Source: Strix aluco | Lineage: Eukaryota; Chordata; Aves; Strigiformes; Strigidae | Reading direction: 5' to 3' | Length of the DNA: 64,000 bases | NCBI RefSeq assembly: GCF_031877795.1 | Contig: NC_133933.1 | Location: forward strand, 24,580,029-24,644,028 | Shown: positions 52,220-64,000 of the stretch, one piece after another | Layout: each line of letters opens with the position of its first letter | How positions within the stretch are numbered: position 1 is the first letter of the stretch | The notes under the pieces: generated by a model | The model's database searches: none | What the model saw: the letters and a program-made list of their open reading frames with translations, nothing else | Told to the model about the DNA's origin: nothing | Position numbers and translations under genes: made by a program

Positions 52220-54503
52220 ATCAGAGTTGGAAGGGAAGATCATAGTCAGAATACCTTAAAGCAGCATTTGCTATTTGAAACAAGAGAGATGGCAATTTCA
52301 GTCCTGCTCAAAAGCAGGAATTCACATTTGCACTACCCTTTGGGAGGGCAGTAAGGGGCATCAGTGGATGGAGGCATCATGGAAGTAGGTAACTAAGCTT
52401 AAGTATAAAATTTTGACTGTGAACTCTGTTTATCTTAAGTATTTATCTAGCATAACTGAGTTTCTCTAGCTTTTAGCCGTAAAACTTTTTGGAGATACCT
52501 TCCATCCTTCATCCAGCTATGGTAAGCCATCAAAACCAAAGAGATTTAATTCCACCTTTCGCTTCTTAAATTGGCCAGTCATGCAGAAGTGGCTTAAAAA
52601 GAAACTGGTTTACAATTTGTTAAGCCTATTCAAGTCTTTCAACCAAAGTCAGTTTTTGTCTGAGTAGAAAGGAAAGGCAATGATTCTTTACAGTTCATCT
52701 GCACCACTGCTCAATGGAACAGGTCTTGCATCTGCTTTAGAAATACCAAATTTCTCTACAGCTTAAGTCCTTCAGCATAAGGGATCCAGTCAAAAATTCA
52801 CCCAGTATTAATCTTTGCTTTTTAATTACATGTAAAAATATTGGGTAAAATATAGTTTGACATTACACTGTATCCTGAGCAATATGCTGGCTAGCTAGCC
52901 TGTTATTGGCATCATAATGAAGTCACTGAGTGGTTGGCACACTTTCATACCATTTCTATTGCTTAACAACAGATAAGGGCCCACACTCAAACAAAACACA
53001 CATTAAAAACAGGACTGCAAGCAAGGGTTAAGATGTACCAACACATTCTTGTCAGGCACTCTCTTCTTTCAAAAAAAAAAAAAAAACAAAACACCAAACC
53101 ACAAACAAAAATGCAGATGAAGGCATCTAAAAAGTACTTGCAGCAGACCAGTGTGGACAGCAGCTAAGACTTTCAATCTTTCAGATAAGTGAAGAAGATA
53201 CTGTAGGATCACCATTTGAGATTTAAGGGTGATTTGTAGCCATCTTTGACAACTTAAAGCCATCATCAATATATTAGATGATAGAAGGCAAATATACTCT
53301 GCTGAGGTATGTAGAGATTCTTCAGTGTTCAGCAAGTCTACTCATTCTCTGTTCCCAATTTAAGAACTCCTTCAGCAAGAAATCTGACATCACCACCTGT
53401 GCTCTCACCACATTTTAATACATAGGAAAGACAAATGTTTATGTAGGGTACTGTAGGTTGGGGGGGGGGGCAGAATCAAGATCATTTAGCAAAACCTTTC
53501 TGTGTACACAAAGGACTAATATGCTTAATAGAGTTGTCAGTGGTCGTAGCTAGCCTTGATTGACAGAATAGTATCTGCTTCAATTGATGCAGTTTTCCAT
53601 ACATGCCAAATTTGCAAGCGAGTGTAAATATTTATAGAATGAGCATTTAAAACCATGGTAACAGCAGAACCAATTAGGGCAAGCATAATGATTTTTCTTT
53701 GCAGATCTGAAAAACCGTAACTCTAACAAGACTTTTGCAACATGAGAAACCTCATCAGTTATATTGTTACCTAGTGGCTTACACCCTGCCATTCTAAATG
53801 CTAGCTGCTCAGCTATGCACTAACAAAAGCCACTGAGGCAGTAGGTGGGGACCCACGAAGTTGGCAATACCCTTGAATTCCCCACCTTTTTACAAGGAAG
53901 TCACACAAGTCATCTCAAAGATCCCAGTTTCATTCTGATAGAAGGTACTTTCAGTAGAAAAGGTCAAACTTTAACAATGCTTCAAATGACACATCATGTA
54001 TTTAAACAAAAGCAGACTTCAACATTTCTGTGCCAATTTAGTTCTTCCACCCATAAGTTAGGAAACAGGTTCAACAGAAGGTTTAAGTTAACAAATCATG
54101 TTAGTTTAGAATTAACAGGCAAGTACAGCTTTTTAACACTACAGTCACCTAAATAGCATGATGTGGGCAGCGTGCTACATTGAGAACTTGTAAAAATATT
54201 AAGAGTCAGACAGGTATTTTATATAGATTTAACACCTGCCAAAGTAAATTCTGTAACAAAGTGATTTAGCATTATCCATATAACACTGATCCTTAGGCAA
54301 ACATATACACATTAAACCAATAAATCTTAGGACTGCAAGGAATGTTATAGCTGGTAGGAGTCTGCTACAAAATCCTTAAGGATGCATTGCTGTGTTGCTG
54401 TAGGTCTTAACTCAGGACACCAGTGAACAGCTTTAGCAAGAGACCTTATACCAGCCACTTTAAAGCAAGCAGACATTTCAAAGTTTTTTTGGTTGCCAGA
54501 AGT

Positions 54504-54650
54504 TTAATCTTGCTTCACTTCACCCTTTAATTGCCTTTTCATGCGCGAATATGGGCTGATTGTGTCATCCATCACGAAGTCATACAGTACTTTTATCCAA
54601 GAGTTATATTGTGGCAGGTTGTCATAGTATTCAGCTGCTATTTTCTTCAC
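54504..54650 (-). CDS. DEGS1: DEGS1 coding exon 3
   Basis: Residues 276-323, [18 protein letters not shown]... to the stop. Only the last few residues differ freely from human (EVKQD against EMVLE). Confidence 0.97.
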   Translation of the reverse strand: MKKIAAEYYDNLPQYNSWIKVLYDFVMDDTISPYSRMKRQLKGEVKQD

Positions 54651-57600
54651 CTAAAGAGGAGATAACAAGGTTTATTATTTACTATTTATATTAGCACCAC
54701 TCATGACGACTTTACAATCCTCAAACTGTAACAATGCAGAGCACGAGAAGTTTCATTTTAGATGTTAAGATTCTACAGGAGAGGCTATTAGCCACAATGT
54801 GAAAGTTTCTTGAAGGAAAAAAGCAACTCCCTGGTTAAGTAAATGAAACCTTTACATCAAAGCTAACCAGAAAAAAACCTCTAACACTGAAGTCTGTTCA
54901 CTGCAATGATGTAGCTCACAAAAGCAAGCAGTTCAGTTGCTAGTGGAAGTGGGTGACTCAGTTCAGTGCTGACTCATAGGTATGAGTATCACTAAAAAGG
55001 ATGTTGCAAGTTCTAGGAAGAGATGTTTAGCACAGCTATTTTTACATGTAGTTTGGGACTCAGAAGAAAAACCATCTTATTTCTGAGGAAGATCTTGTTT
55101 CTGAAGACAGGCATTAAAGAATGAATATAAACTGCTTCCAAAGACTTAATTCTCAGATATACATGCTGACTAGACCACAGTTTTAAACTAAGAGAGCTGG
55201 AGTTTCATTTAGATATCCTTACCGATATTTAAGGCCAACCACCTAAAGCCTTAAAAACCCGAACAGAACAAAACTGGTTTTCCACTAAATTCCATAGCTT
55301 TAGACAGAAGAAAACTATTAATCTGTATAAACAACAAACCCAAGATATTTGCGTGCCTGGTTTGGAGCTGAAGATCATTTTGATCTGTTATCACACCTAT
55401 AGAATAGCACCTCTAGCCAGTATACTTTTCTTCAACTGTAATAATTCTCAGCTCACCAGTACCCCAGCTGGCACCAAGCATTCAGTACTTCAGTGATCTT
55501 TAGCACACAGCATAGCAGAGTCCAGTCCAATCAAATTAACTACGCTGTTCTAAAAGAAGGCTTTGTTTTCTTATCAGAGCTGTGGATTACGAGTTCTGTA
55601 GCAGAGCTGGGTATTTACCCCTGCAATTAAATACTTAAAAAAAATCATTCCATATTTACAGCTTAAGTACTGGTGCAAGAAGTGAAACGCTGGTTCACTA
55701 GCACAGGTCTAGGTATCAAAAGTAAGTTAAAGCAACTTTAGCTGTATTTGGAAGATTAGATCTACAAATAAGAGAAATCATGTCTTTTTCAAAAACAACA
55801 AAACCCACAGAAACAGTCAACAAACCCATTACAGAATTTAACTGCCCTGCTAAAGGAGTGCTGGAGTAGTTACTTCATCTACAGTTCCACTACTGACAAC
55901 AGAAACAACAATCAAGTTCAGACTCCTCTTACAAGGTCTTACTATTACCAAGTGCAATTACAAAGCTACAAGACCAACACCACAGCTGCTGTCAAATTGC
56001 AAATTTAGCATCTGATGAAAAACACTTTTCACTGAAGAGGAGTTTTAAGTGTAACCCTGGAAGCCTGTGTTCCCATGCTCCAATTGCAAAACACATATAT
56101 AATGAGAATTAAGCTCCTGCTATAAAAGAACCAGCAAAGATTGAAGTGGGGAGAAACTAGTTTGAAAATCTGCATCTGCTACTCATGGACATGTGACAGG
56201 TCTAAGTCTTAGCTTTGAAGCCTTAATTCTGTCAATGTACAGCTGATACTTAGGTAGGGTTCAAAGGTTCTCACTAGAGGAAACCAAGCTGCTCTGAAAT
56301 AGAAAGTTATTAGTCAACAGAACAACAAACATTACCAGTATCTCAAACCCTCTCGTTTCCCCACCAGAAAATGTCAGTGATAGAAGAAACTTAAGGATAA
56401 TTGTCCTGAGAATTTCAAAGACAGACCCAACAAATCTCTGAAGTTATTTGCAACTTCCCAATTAGTTTTCTGCATACTTACAAACCAAAGAAATCAGATT
56501 GCTGGTTGTAATTACAGAAAACTAAAGTTAGTGCAAAGCATTAAGACATGCATTTCCTCCCCTCTCCTTTTATGGAAGAGGCCTGAGCAGCCAGCACAGT
56601 GGGAGCTTGCTGAGGATACCACTAAAATGGTAAGTAATTACCCCCTTCATCACTCAACTTAGAAATTGTCTCAGGGTTGGTTGGGGGGGGGGGGGGCGGC
56701 TTTTTTTGTTTGTTTTGGTTTTTTAATCTCCCAACATACATTCTTCTAACTGTGAGCATTCTACCCGATTTGCAACTTAAAGTAGGGCTTATTTTAAGAA
56801 AAAGTAACAACAACCTTGAAAGTAAACTTACCAGTGGAAGGCTCTTGCCAGGAATATTGGGGAAGTCATGATGTTCATTGTGATAGCCAACATTAAAAGT
56901 GAGCAAATTAAGTGGCCCATAGTAGGAATATGTCTCATGTCCTTTTAAAAACATGTAATGTTCAGCTATGAAGTGTCCTGAAATTGGGTGCAAGCCAAGT
57001 CCAAGTACTGAACCAGCAAGCATGTAAAAAGTGGATTTGACTCCCCATAAATAATATATCACAACATCAAACGAAAGCTGAGCCAACAAATTGATTATTT
57101 CAAGTCGAGTAATGGGTTTGGGATTGATGCAGAGAGGTCTAATTGCATAGAAAAAAGGCTGAAGAACAATCCATATGAACTTCCTGAAACGGGTGCAGAA
57201 AAACCAGCCTTCAAAGTTGGTAGGAATGTCCACATCAATTCCATCACCTCCTAAGTAACGATGATGATCCATGTGGTATCTCTTGAAGGATATGGAGTAC
57301 GGGAGACCAAGAGGGAGGTTGGCAAATATTCCAAACCATCGATTCCACATTGCTTTGTTGTTGCCAAAGGCACTATTGTGAGAGATCTCATGAATTGCCA
57401 GAGTCATGGAGTGGCTAATACAGCTTCCAAAAACATATGCCCAGAAGATTACCCATTTCCAGTCCAAGTCTTTAACTAGATAAAATGCAGTCAACTGCGC
57501 AAGAACCATCAGCACAACCACCCAGATCAAGTTGTAGTCTGGCTTCATCAACGCTTTTATCTCTGGATGTTTAGCTAGATGGGAGAGAATTAAATGAAAA

Positions 57601-58663
57601 AGGAGTTATTTAGAATCTTTCCTCACAGCCAACTATCCCAATTGGATTACAAGAGCATATATAGTTGTTTCTTCCCTTCCTCCCAATTAGGATTTGTCTG
57701 CAAAGGTAATGAAAGGGCACCACCTTTCCAGTGGCGACATTTATTGCCATAACGAATCCTTTAAAATGAAATAATTTTAGAATTTTTCTGTTGCTCAGCA
57801 ACTAGACACACATATGGGAAGCACCAGCACCACCTCCAGCCTACCCAGGAAGGAAATGGCTTTGAACTGACAAGCCACCAATAAGTCAGACGAGCTCAAG
57901 TAAGCTCAAGGTCCCATTTAGTCGCCTTGAAAACCCGGTTATTTCCCACCAGTATTGGGTGCCGCAGTGACCTCTACGCACGACATCATTTACTTAAGGA
58001 CCAGCAGGCACTTCCCCACCGTTCGGCTCGTTTCCCACCCGCACGAAGGGCTCTGCGGAGGCGGCAGCGGGCGGGGAGCGGCCGGCGGCCCCCGCAGGGA
58101 GGGGCAACCGCGCCGCCCGCACCGCTGCCCGGCAGCCTCCGGCACCGCTCCGCGGCCGCTCGGCGCTCGCGTCGGAGCTCAAAATGGAAGCCCGGGCCGC
58201 CCGCCCCACGTCTCGGGGCTCGGGCTCTGCCCCCGCAGGCGGTGAGCCGCCCCCCACCCCCCAACTCCTTCCCTTCCCCTCCCCCGCCAGCGCCGCCAAG
58301 GCGGCGGCTCCCGCCTCCACGTACGCGGCCAGTGCCGCTCCCCTCACGCGGGCCCGGCCCGACTTTGGCCCCGGCCGCACGCCAGCCGCCCCCTCCCGCC
58401 GCCGGGAGCCTCTAACAGCTGGCGGCGAGCGACGGGCCCTCCGCCGCGGCGCCTTCCCCGCAGCGCCCCCCGGCGCGGGCGGCTGGCAGCCATTTTGTGG
58501 GGTGTCCGTCCCCCCCGCCACGCAGCCGGCGGCGAGGAGCGGCGGCACCGTCGTCGCCGCCGCCACCCTCCTCCTCCTCACCCAGGATCTCCTTGCGGCG
58601 GTCGGCATGAGGCTGGTCCGTGTACACCCACTCGAAATCCTCCCTGGCGACGGTGTTACCCAT
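54504..58663 (-). CDS. DEGS1: DEGS1, sphingolipid delta(4)-desaturase (complete, 3 coding exons)
   Basis: DEGS1 introduces the 4,5-trans double bond that turns dihydroceramide into ceramide, the last step of de novo ceramide synthesis in the ER. It is a membrane di-iron enzyme fed electrons by cytochrome b5. Exons read leftwards: 58582-58663 (residues 1-27, [20 protein letters not shown]...), 56832-57574 (28-275) and 54504-54650 (276-323, ending KGEVKQD then TAA). The length of 323 equals human. All three histidine boxes are intact: HEISH (89-93), HMDHH (128-132) and HNEHH (about 259-263). Several hydrophobic segments lie in exon 2. Gly2 with Ala6 keeps the N-myristoylation pattern known for this enzyme. 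The start has G at -3 and +4. It converges on NVL as in human. Confidence 0.97.
54651..56831 (-). other. DEGS1 intron 2
   Basis: AT-rich with a G14 run at 56683-56696 (C14 in the transcript) about 140 bp after the donor. No repeat family recognised. Confidence 0.8.
56832..57574 (-). CDS. DEGS1: DEGS1 coding exon 2
   Basis: Residues 28-275, nearly all of the membrane and catalytic domain with the three histidine boxes. Donor GTAAGT, phase 0. Confidence 0.97.
57575..58581 (-). other. DEGS1 intron 1
   Basis: Its first 600 bp (58581 down to about 57985) are CpG island; the rest is ordinary. Large open frames on both strands are GC-rich artefacts. Confidence 0.8.
58582..58663 (-). CDS. DEGS1: DEGS1 coding exon 1
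   Basis: Residues 1-27, including the myristoylation-type start MGNTVA and the conserved [15 protein letters not shown] block. Donor GTGAGG, phase 1. Confidence 0.96.
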
Positions 58664-58758
58664 CCCGGCAGCGCGGCGCCCCCCGACCGCCCGTTTGTCT
58701 GTCCGTTCGTCCGTCTGCCCGCTCGGCACCCGGCTCGCGGCGCCCCCCGGCACCGCAC

Positions 58759-58860
58759 TTTATAGCGCCGCGGAGGCGGCTCGGCGGCGTCCCGCCCACC
58801 ACCCCGTCCTCTCTTCCCATTGGTTGCTGCTCGTTGTCAAGACTGACAGGCCCCGCCCCC
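58759..58860 (-). promoter_or_regulatory. DEGS1 core promoter: TATA, CCAAT and GC boxes
   Basis: On the minus strand a TATAAA lies at 58759-58764, CCAAT at 58819-58823 (within AACCAATGGG) and a GC box GGGGGCGGGG at 58851-58860. The spacing is textbook: CCAAT about 55 bp and GC about 90 bp upstream of the TATA box. A start near 58730 would give a 5' UTR of about 70 nt. The start site itself is inferred. Confidence 0.75.
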
Positions 58861-59520
58861 GACGGTGCGTCGCGCCCCCCGCCCGCCGGCGCGGGCCGGG
58901 CCGGGGCGGAGCCCCCGGCGAAACCGCCGGCGCCTGAGGGGCCGCGTGGCGCCTCCCGCCGGGCGGGGCCGCGCTCCCGCTCCAGCGGCGGCGGCCGGGG
59001 AGGGCCGGGCCGCCCCTCAGGCCCCACTTCCGCTGGAGGGAAGCCGTGTCTGTCTCCCGCTTCAGCGGAGCGGTCCCACTGCTCTGCCCCGGGACCGCCC
59101 GGGCGGGCCGCGGCTCCCCGGCCCTCCCGCTGGAGACAGCGTGTGGCAGGCTTGCGGCCAGCGCCAGCCGCCCTGCGCGTCCTCGGCGGCCGCGGAGCGG
59201 GCCCCGGCGGGTGCGGAGCGAGGGGCCGTGAGGCGCTGCCGCCTGAGGGGAGCGGAGCGCGGGGTCGCTGCCTGCGTTGCGGGTGCCTTTGATAGCGCCG
59301 CGCGCGTTATCGAATACTTGAGGAGGGAGAGAAAATTCTGGGCTTGTAACGCTGTCCCTGCCTCCGGGAGCCCTCCCGCGCCGCGGCGACCCGAAGCTCC
59401 TTCGTCATTCCCCGTGGTGGCGAGGGCGAGCCGGCCTCCCGGGAGCCGGGCGGGAGAAGCCTCACCAGCTTGGCGTTCACCCCCGCCTCCCCTGCCGGGC
59501 TTCCTGCCGCCTTCAGTGAT

Positions 59521-62500
59521 GTTTATGCAGGTTTAGCTGTCTGCGAGATTTCTGCCCCTCTCAGTTGCTGCGACAACCTGCCCAGGAGCCACCGCAGACG
59601 GCCGGGCAGCCTCATCCGACTCGCTTTCTTGAAACTGGAAACAGAAACAGCATCTTACAGCGGCTCTTTAAAAAAACACCTTTTCTTTTCCAAAAGAGAG
59701 GTGTGTGGTTGTAAGGACTAGCTATCCTTTGTCCAAAATCTCAATTTCTATAAGATACGGATATAAGATATACCTAAAGATACTTAACTACAATTCAAAA
59801 CGCCTCTGTCAAGGTCTCTGTTTTCTTCACTTTCTGTGGTAAGGTATTTTAAGAACTTCTTTGACAAACTCTTCTGTAAGAACTGAACTCCGTTTATTCT
59901 GTCCCTGCATCTACTTCTCATATGATATTGACTGTGGGCAGTTCAGCTAGAAAGATTACTTTATGTAGAAGTTGAATGGCTACTTGCTTGGGATTATAGT
60001 CCATAAATCCACTAAGATTACAATAATCTGAATCTTCAATAGTGATGAAAGCAACAGAGGAAATCATCACAAAGTAAATTACACTTTATCAATGTAATAT
60101 GAAAATCTCAAGGTTTATGATGCATCACTTAAAATTTCTTAGTAATAATGAATAAAAAAGGCTAATATGTACTAGCTGTTAAAAGCCCCATGTGCAACTG
60201 TGCAAATGTAGGGGAAATACAATCCCTACTTAAAAATGTTTAGACTAAAGTAACAGACAAAGTGCAGGATCTATAAAACTTAACAACTTTGTGATTTTTT
60301 TTTTTTTACACACATTTTTAATCTGTGCATATTAGAATGTGAATTAGAAGTGAAAAAGGGAGCAAGTAGAGGAAAGATGAAAAAGTTTATTCACAGCTTT
60401 TCCCTCCTTAGTCACACGATCTGAATTTTGTAGACTTTGTGAGGACTGGAACAGCATAAGAGGTAAACCAGATGTTTAGACTTCATCAAGGCATTTTGTC
60501 CTTGCAAGGGATGTTCAGTTTTGCTCTTTGCTCAGTGACTGCTTCACAATAAACCAGGAAGTGCTTTTGAGTTACCAGTGCAGAAGCTGACTGCAAAATT
60601 GCCAGGATCACAAGTGTTTCACTCAACTGCACTCTAAACACTGTACGTAATGTTTCTGAAAATGTTCCCTTCTTGTTGTAGTTCAAATATTAGCACTGCT
60701 ATCCATCACTGCGCTAAAGACCTTCTCATCCATGGGAAGGATGCTGCCAAAAGAATGAATGTGTCTGCTGATAAGGAAGGTTGCAGGAGTCGACAGGAGC
60801 ACTGGAGGAGAGACAGAGTATCAAGAGTTCAGTACACAGAGGCAGGTTTACAGCCCTGCAAATGTATATAGGTTTCTATAACGGTCACAAATTTCAGTAG
60901 GGTAATTATATAGAAGATCCCAGATTTATAAATTAAACATTCCATAGCAGCAAAACAAGGCTTAAACAACTAAGAAAAGTATTAAATGGGAAAGTTTTGG
61001 AAAATTTAATTGTTCAAGTATCCTGGAGTGCAAAGTGTTTTTCCTTGTTTAATCACTGAGTCTTTCTGGTTTAAGCAGTCCATATAACAAATCCAGATTT
61101 ATTAGGTCTTCAACAAGCTAACAGGTTTTGTATCTGACAATTTCCCTTCTGAAGACAAAGAGATCCAGTAGGTAGCACGTCTTCAGCTGGCACAAAGCTA
61201 GAACAAAAATCCTAGAGCGTTCAGTTACACATAAACCAAAGCTGGCAGCACATCCCCGTCCAACCAGGAAGGTGAGATCCAGTCAGCACGGCTGCAAGAG
61301 CAGAGCACACGCACAAATGAGCGGGTCCGTGTATGGTGCAAAGCAGCACAGGAATGGAACTGGAGAGAACTCAGAAGAGTTCACAGCTAGCAGATGCGTT
61401 GCTATAAAATACTCCAAACCATTTACTTATGAATGAAATAATCTACCACTGTAATTTGCCACTTACATTCTTAAAGCCATCAGGAACACTAAGAAATCAG
61501 GTAGTCCTGTCTGAAGACACATTTAACTACATCCTATGTCATCCTGATTTCAGGAGGCTCTTGATGTTGAAAATTCCTTAGGCAATCCGTGCTTCCCACA
61601 ACTGTTAGAAGACCTCAGTAAGAGCAACCAGATTTCAGTTCAATAGTCTTTTTTTCTGTGTTAAGAAATTATGTGAAGGCATCCTTGTAATATTAATGAA
61701 CTACCATGATTAATGTGCTATGCTGAGAGTGAAGAATTTAACATTTGTTTCTATCTGTTCTTTAATCTGAGAAATTTATCTTGTTAAGCAGGTAGTCTTT
61801 GTTCCTTCAGGGCTTCCACCTATTACATCCATTAGCCCTTGTTTAGAAGGTGCTTGAATACTGCATGAGCAAGACCTGGTTGCAGACAGCTTTTCCCAGA
61901 AAAAGTACCATTGTGGTATCTTCCGATACCATTTTCACCGTGTTCACTAGATACACAAATTTGTAAAAAATCCCCAACCCTACTAGGAAATGAAAAGCAG
62001 CTTACAAAGCAAGCTGCTGTTCTTAAAAAAGAAAGCAAGCTAGCCTCGGTAGTTTAAGCTATTTTAAGAAATGAATTATAAAAGACAGGTGCTATTACTT
62101 TCTCTTTCAACCCCGAGCTGTTCAGTTTCAGCCCTTGCTGCAAGTACCAAAACTGAACACTGGCTGCAAATACAATTTTTCATGTAACTTGCTAAACTAC
62201 ACCTTAGTCTCACTAGTTGGAGGCTCTCCCTTGAACAGATGATACAATCACTAATCGCTACTAACACTGTACTTTTCGAGGCCAACATAACAACTCATGT
62301 AAACTTGCATAGAAAGTTGTAGTCAAAAATGATTTAGTTTTAATTCAGGTTATTTATCAGCTTGTTCATACATGGTTAAATGCGTTTTTTTTATTTAATA
62401 AGGGACAATTTTTTTGTTTCCTACATTCTACCTATATACTGATATCTCCCTCCCTCCCTCCCCGGGAAGTGAAAACGAAATAGCGGTGTACCTTTGTTGT

Positions 62501-64000
62501 GGCATTTCTCAGAGCTTGCTTGTAACCATCTCCTCTACCCCTTAAGTTTCATGTGCCTCATTCGATTTTACTGTACTTGGTAGCACGCAGAGGATCAGGA
62601 TGCACCTGCAAACTTGCAGCATGTGATACTTCCTTGAGTTGAAGGTTCCAAGTTGGCACCATTCACAGAGAACGCTTCATGTAACAATAGGCTGTTGTTC
62701 TTCCCAGCTCAGTTTACGCACAGCTAGAGATTCACCAACATATAAATAAATGCTACTTGTGAATAACCTGGAACTATTCGTATACTTTGAAGGAGGGGTG
62801 GGGGAATTGTTTGCATCTTCTAGAAATGAATAAAGAAACTAAAGTGAAAGATATTAAGAGATGTATGAATAAACCTCTTCAGTAATTGCAATTCACAGGT
62901 TTATACTTGTTTAGAAGTATTTAACCACAAATATCTGGGAATTAGACCATTACATTAATTTATCATGAATGACCATTAAATGAATTTGTATCAAAGGATA
63001 CGCTGTAATTATAGCTATCATGCTGACCCTTTGATTCAAAATTATTATTTTTTAAAAGAAAGTATATGCCACTATTTTTAAACCGAACAGCAGATATCTC
63101 TCTTAGAGATCTTTAACAGTAAAAAAATTGAGCCATGGAAGACCAGTAATAGCAAATTCTCTTTTAACAGTCTAACCTTTCCCCCAGATAACCATTTATC
63201 ATTTCCTTGATGCTTTTCTTAAGAAACATGCCTTTTTTTTAAAAGACTCAAACTACCCAACAAGTTTATTTGAAAATTAAATGTCTGCCAAAAATTAGGC
63301 ATTTGCAATGTTACTTCTGATATGAGCTAATATGTTTTAGAAGTAAAAATTGTAGCCGAAGTTTCAGGAAAAATGTCAATTTTCCCACAATTATAACACA
63401 TGTGACCAGACAATTTCTGATTTGTTTGGCAATTTAAATACAACCACTACGTTATACTGACAGCCATACAAAACATAAGAGAAACTTGCACTTTAACCCA
63501 TGGTAATAATATCAAGATTTTGAACAGCTACAAATGCAGCATTTGCATTTTCAGTGCCATACCAAGTTGAATTCAGTACCGCCTAAACCCAAAGCAGCAG
63601 CTGATTAAAAAAAGAAAACATAAGTCAAATGATAAAGTACATAGTTTAGTACATTAAAACAAAACCAAGGACAATGGTATTTGTATAAGGTTCCAAAAAT
63701 ATACAGATGGGGCAAAAAAAAAAAAATCACTGTACACAACTCTGAGGTTGTTAAAGTGACCAGAGAGACTGAACAGTGCAAGACATGCTTTTCCAGTTAC
63801 AAGCTCAAAACAGAAGTGCAAAAGAAATTAAAGCTTTGTCTGAAGTGATTCACCTTTTAGGGTAAGGAAAGCTTAGAATATTGTCATCAGTGTTACAGAG
63901 AAATTTCCATCCCACCCCTCCCCCAACACATACACACAAAATAGTTTAAGTTTTTCCATAATACAGCATTTCATTCAAATAATGTCCCCCTGAGCTTGGC
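59521..64000. other. Region upstream of DEGS1; no coding sequence recognised
   Basis: AT-rich with short, unconvincing frames. Minor items: a TCCC repeat near 62445-62464 and an ISRE-like GAAAACGAAA at 62471-62480. In human the next gene on this side is FBXO28, on the same strand as DEGS1, so its 3' UTR may begin near the right edge. Minus-strand AATAAA candidates lie near 62389-62395 and 63262. I found none of its coding C-terminus here. Confidence 0.5.

Larger units (their letters stand above)
47491..54503. other. Tail-to-tail gap between NVL and DEGS1, including DEGS1 3' UTR
   Basis: NVL and DEGS1 converge here. Minus-strand poly(A)-signal candidates for DEGS1 include AATAAA at 51838-51843; none can be chosen from sequence alone. 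Homopolymers: T16 at 48131-48146, A26 at 50338-50363, A16 at 53071-53086, G11 at 53460-53470. Inverted repeats at 51383-51411 and 52201-52219. Open frames are short and unrecognised. Confidence 0.7.
57985..59520. promoter_or_regulatory. CpG island over DEGS1 exon 1 and upstream
   Basis: Very GC/CpG-rich, with abrupt edges by eye. It reaches some 850 bp upstream of the DEGS1 start codon. Confidence 0.85.

Noticed and set aside
52215-52260. Short CR1-like phrase AGTTGGAAGGGAAGATCAT
   Set aside because: About 20 bp resembles a CR1 3' end, but no flanking CR1 sequence supports it.
56622-57551. 309-codon minus-strand open frame
   Set aside because: It is DEGS1 exon 2 read through its donor into intron 2. 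The proline run at the end is only the G14 tract translated; the GTAAGT donor and human homology place the exon end at 56832.
57994-59292. Several long Arg/Pro/Ala-rich open frames on both strands around DEGS1 exon 1
   Set aside because: CpG-island DNA has few stop codons in any frame; the frames overlap each other and match no family.

Overview
This is an ordinary stretch of vertebrate nuclear DNA, most likely from a bird. It holds multi-exon genes with GT-AG introns, two CpG-island promoters, compact introns (NVL fits in about 40 kb) and a CR1-type LINE fragment of avian flavour. Three protein-coding genes can be built exon by exon by comparison with remembered human proteins: CNIH4 (minus strand, 5' part only), NVL (plus strand, complete, 23 coding exons, 857 residues) and DEGS1 (minus strand, complete, 3 coding exons, 323 residues). 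The human genome keeps the same neighbours at 1q42 (FBXO28, DEGS1, NVL, CNIH4, WDR26), so this is conserved amniote synteny shown in the opposite orientation.

Layout: 1-6461 is CNIH4, read leftwards. Its coding exons 1-3 are present and its last coding part lies off the left edge. About 5960-7230 is a CpG island containing a head-to-head CNIH4/NVL promoter with a ZNF143/THAP11-type site. 6959-47282 is NVL, with a poly(A) signal at 47463. 47486 to about 54500 is the tail-to-tail gap between NVL and DEGS1 and includes an undefined DEGS1 3' UTR. 54504-58663 is DEGS1, whose promoter is a TATA/CCAAT/GC-box cluster inside a second CpG island (about 57985-59520). 59520-64000 has no recognisable coding sequence; it is upstream of DEGS1 and may reach the 3' UTR of the next gene.

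The genes do not form a pathway. CNIH4 is an ER cargo-export adaptor, NVL a nucleolar AAA ATPase of 60S ribosome biogenesis, and DEGS1 the ER dihydroceramide desaturase. CNIH4 and NVL probably share regulation only through their common promoter.

I found no mobile defence system, viral gene or new gene cluster. The observations most worth a second look are: a U12-type intron in CNIH4; a possible alternative first exon of NVL; a degraded LINE reverse-transcriptase fragment in NVL intron 21; a possible coiled-coil retrocopy next to a T17 tract in NVL intron 18; an (NNNN)n microsatellite serving as the polypyrimidine tract of NVL exon 12; and several perfect inverted repeats, one beside a C20 tract.
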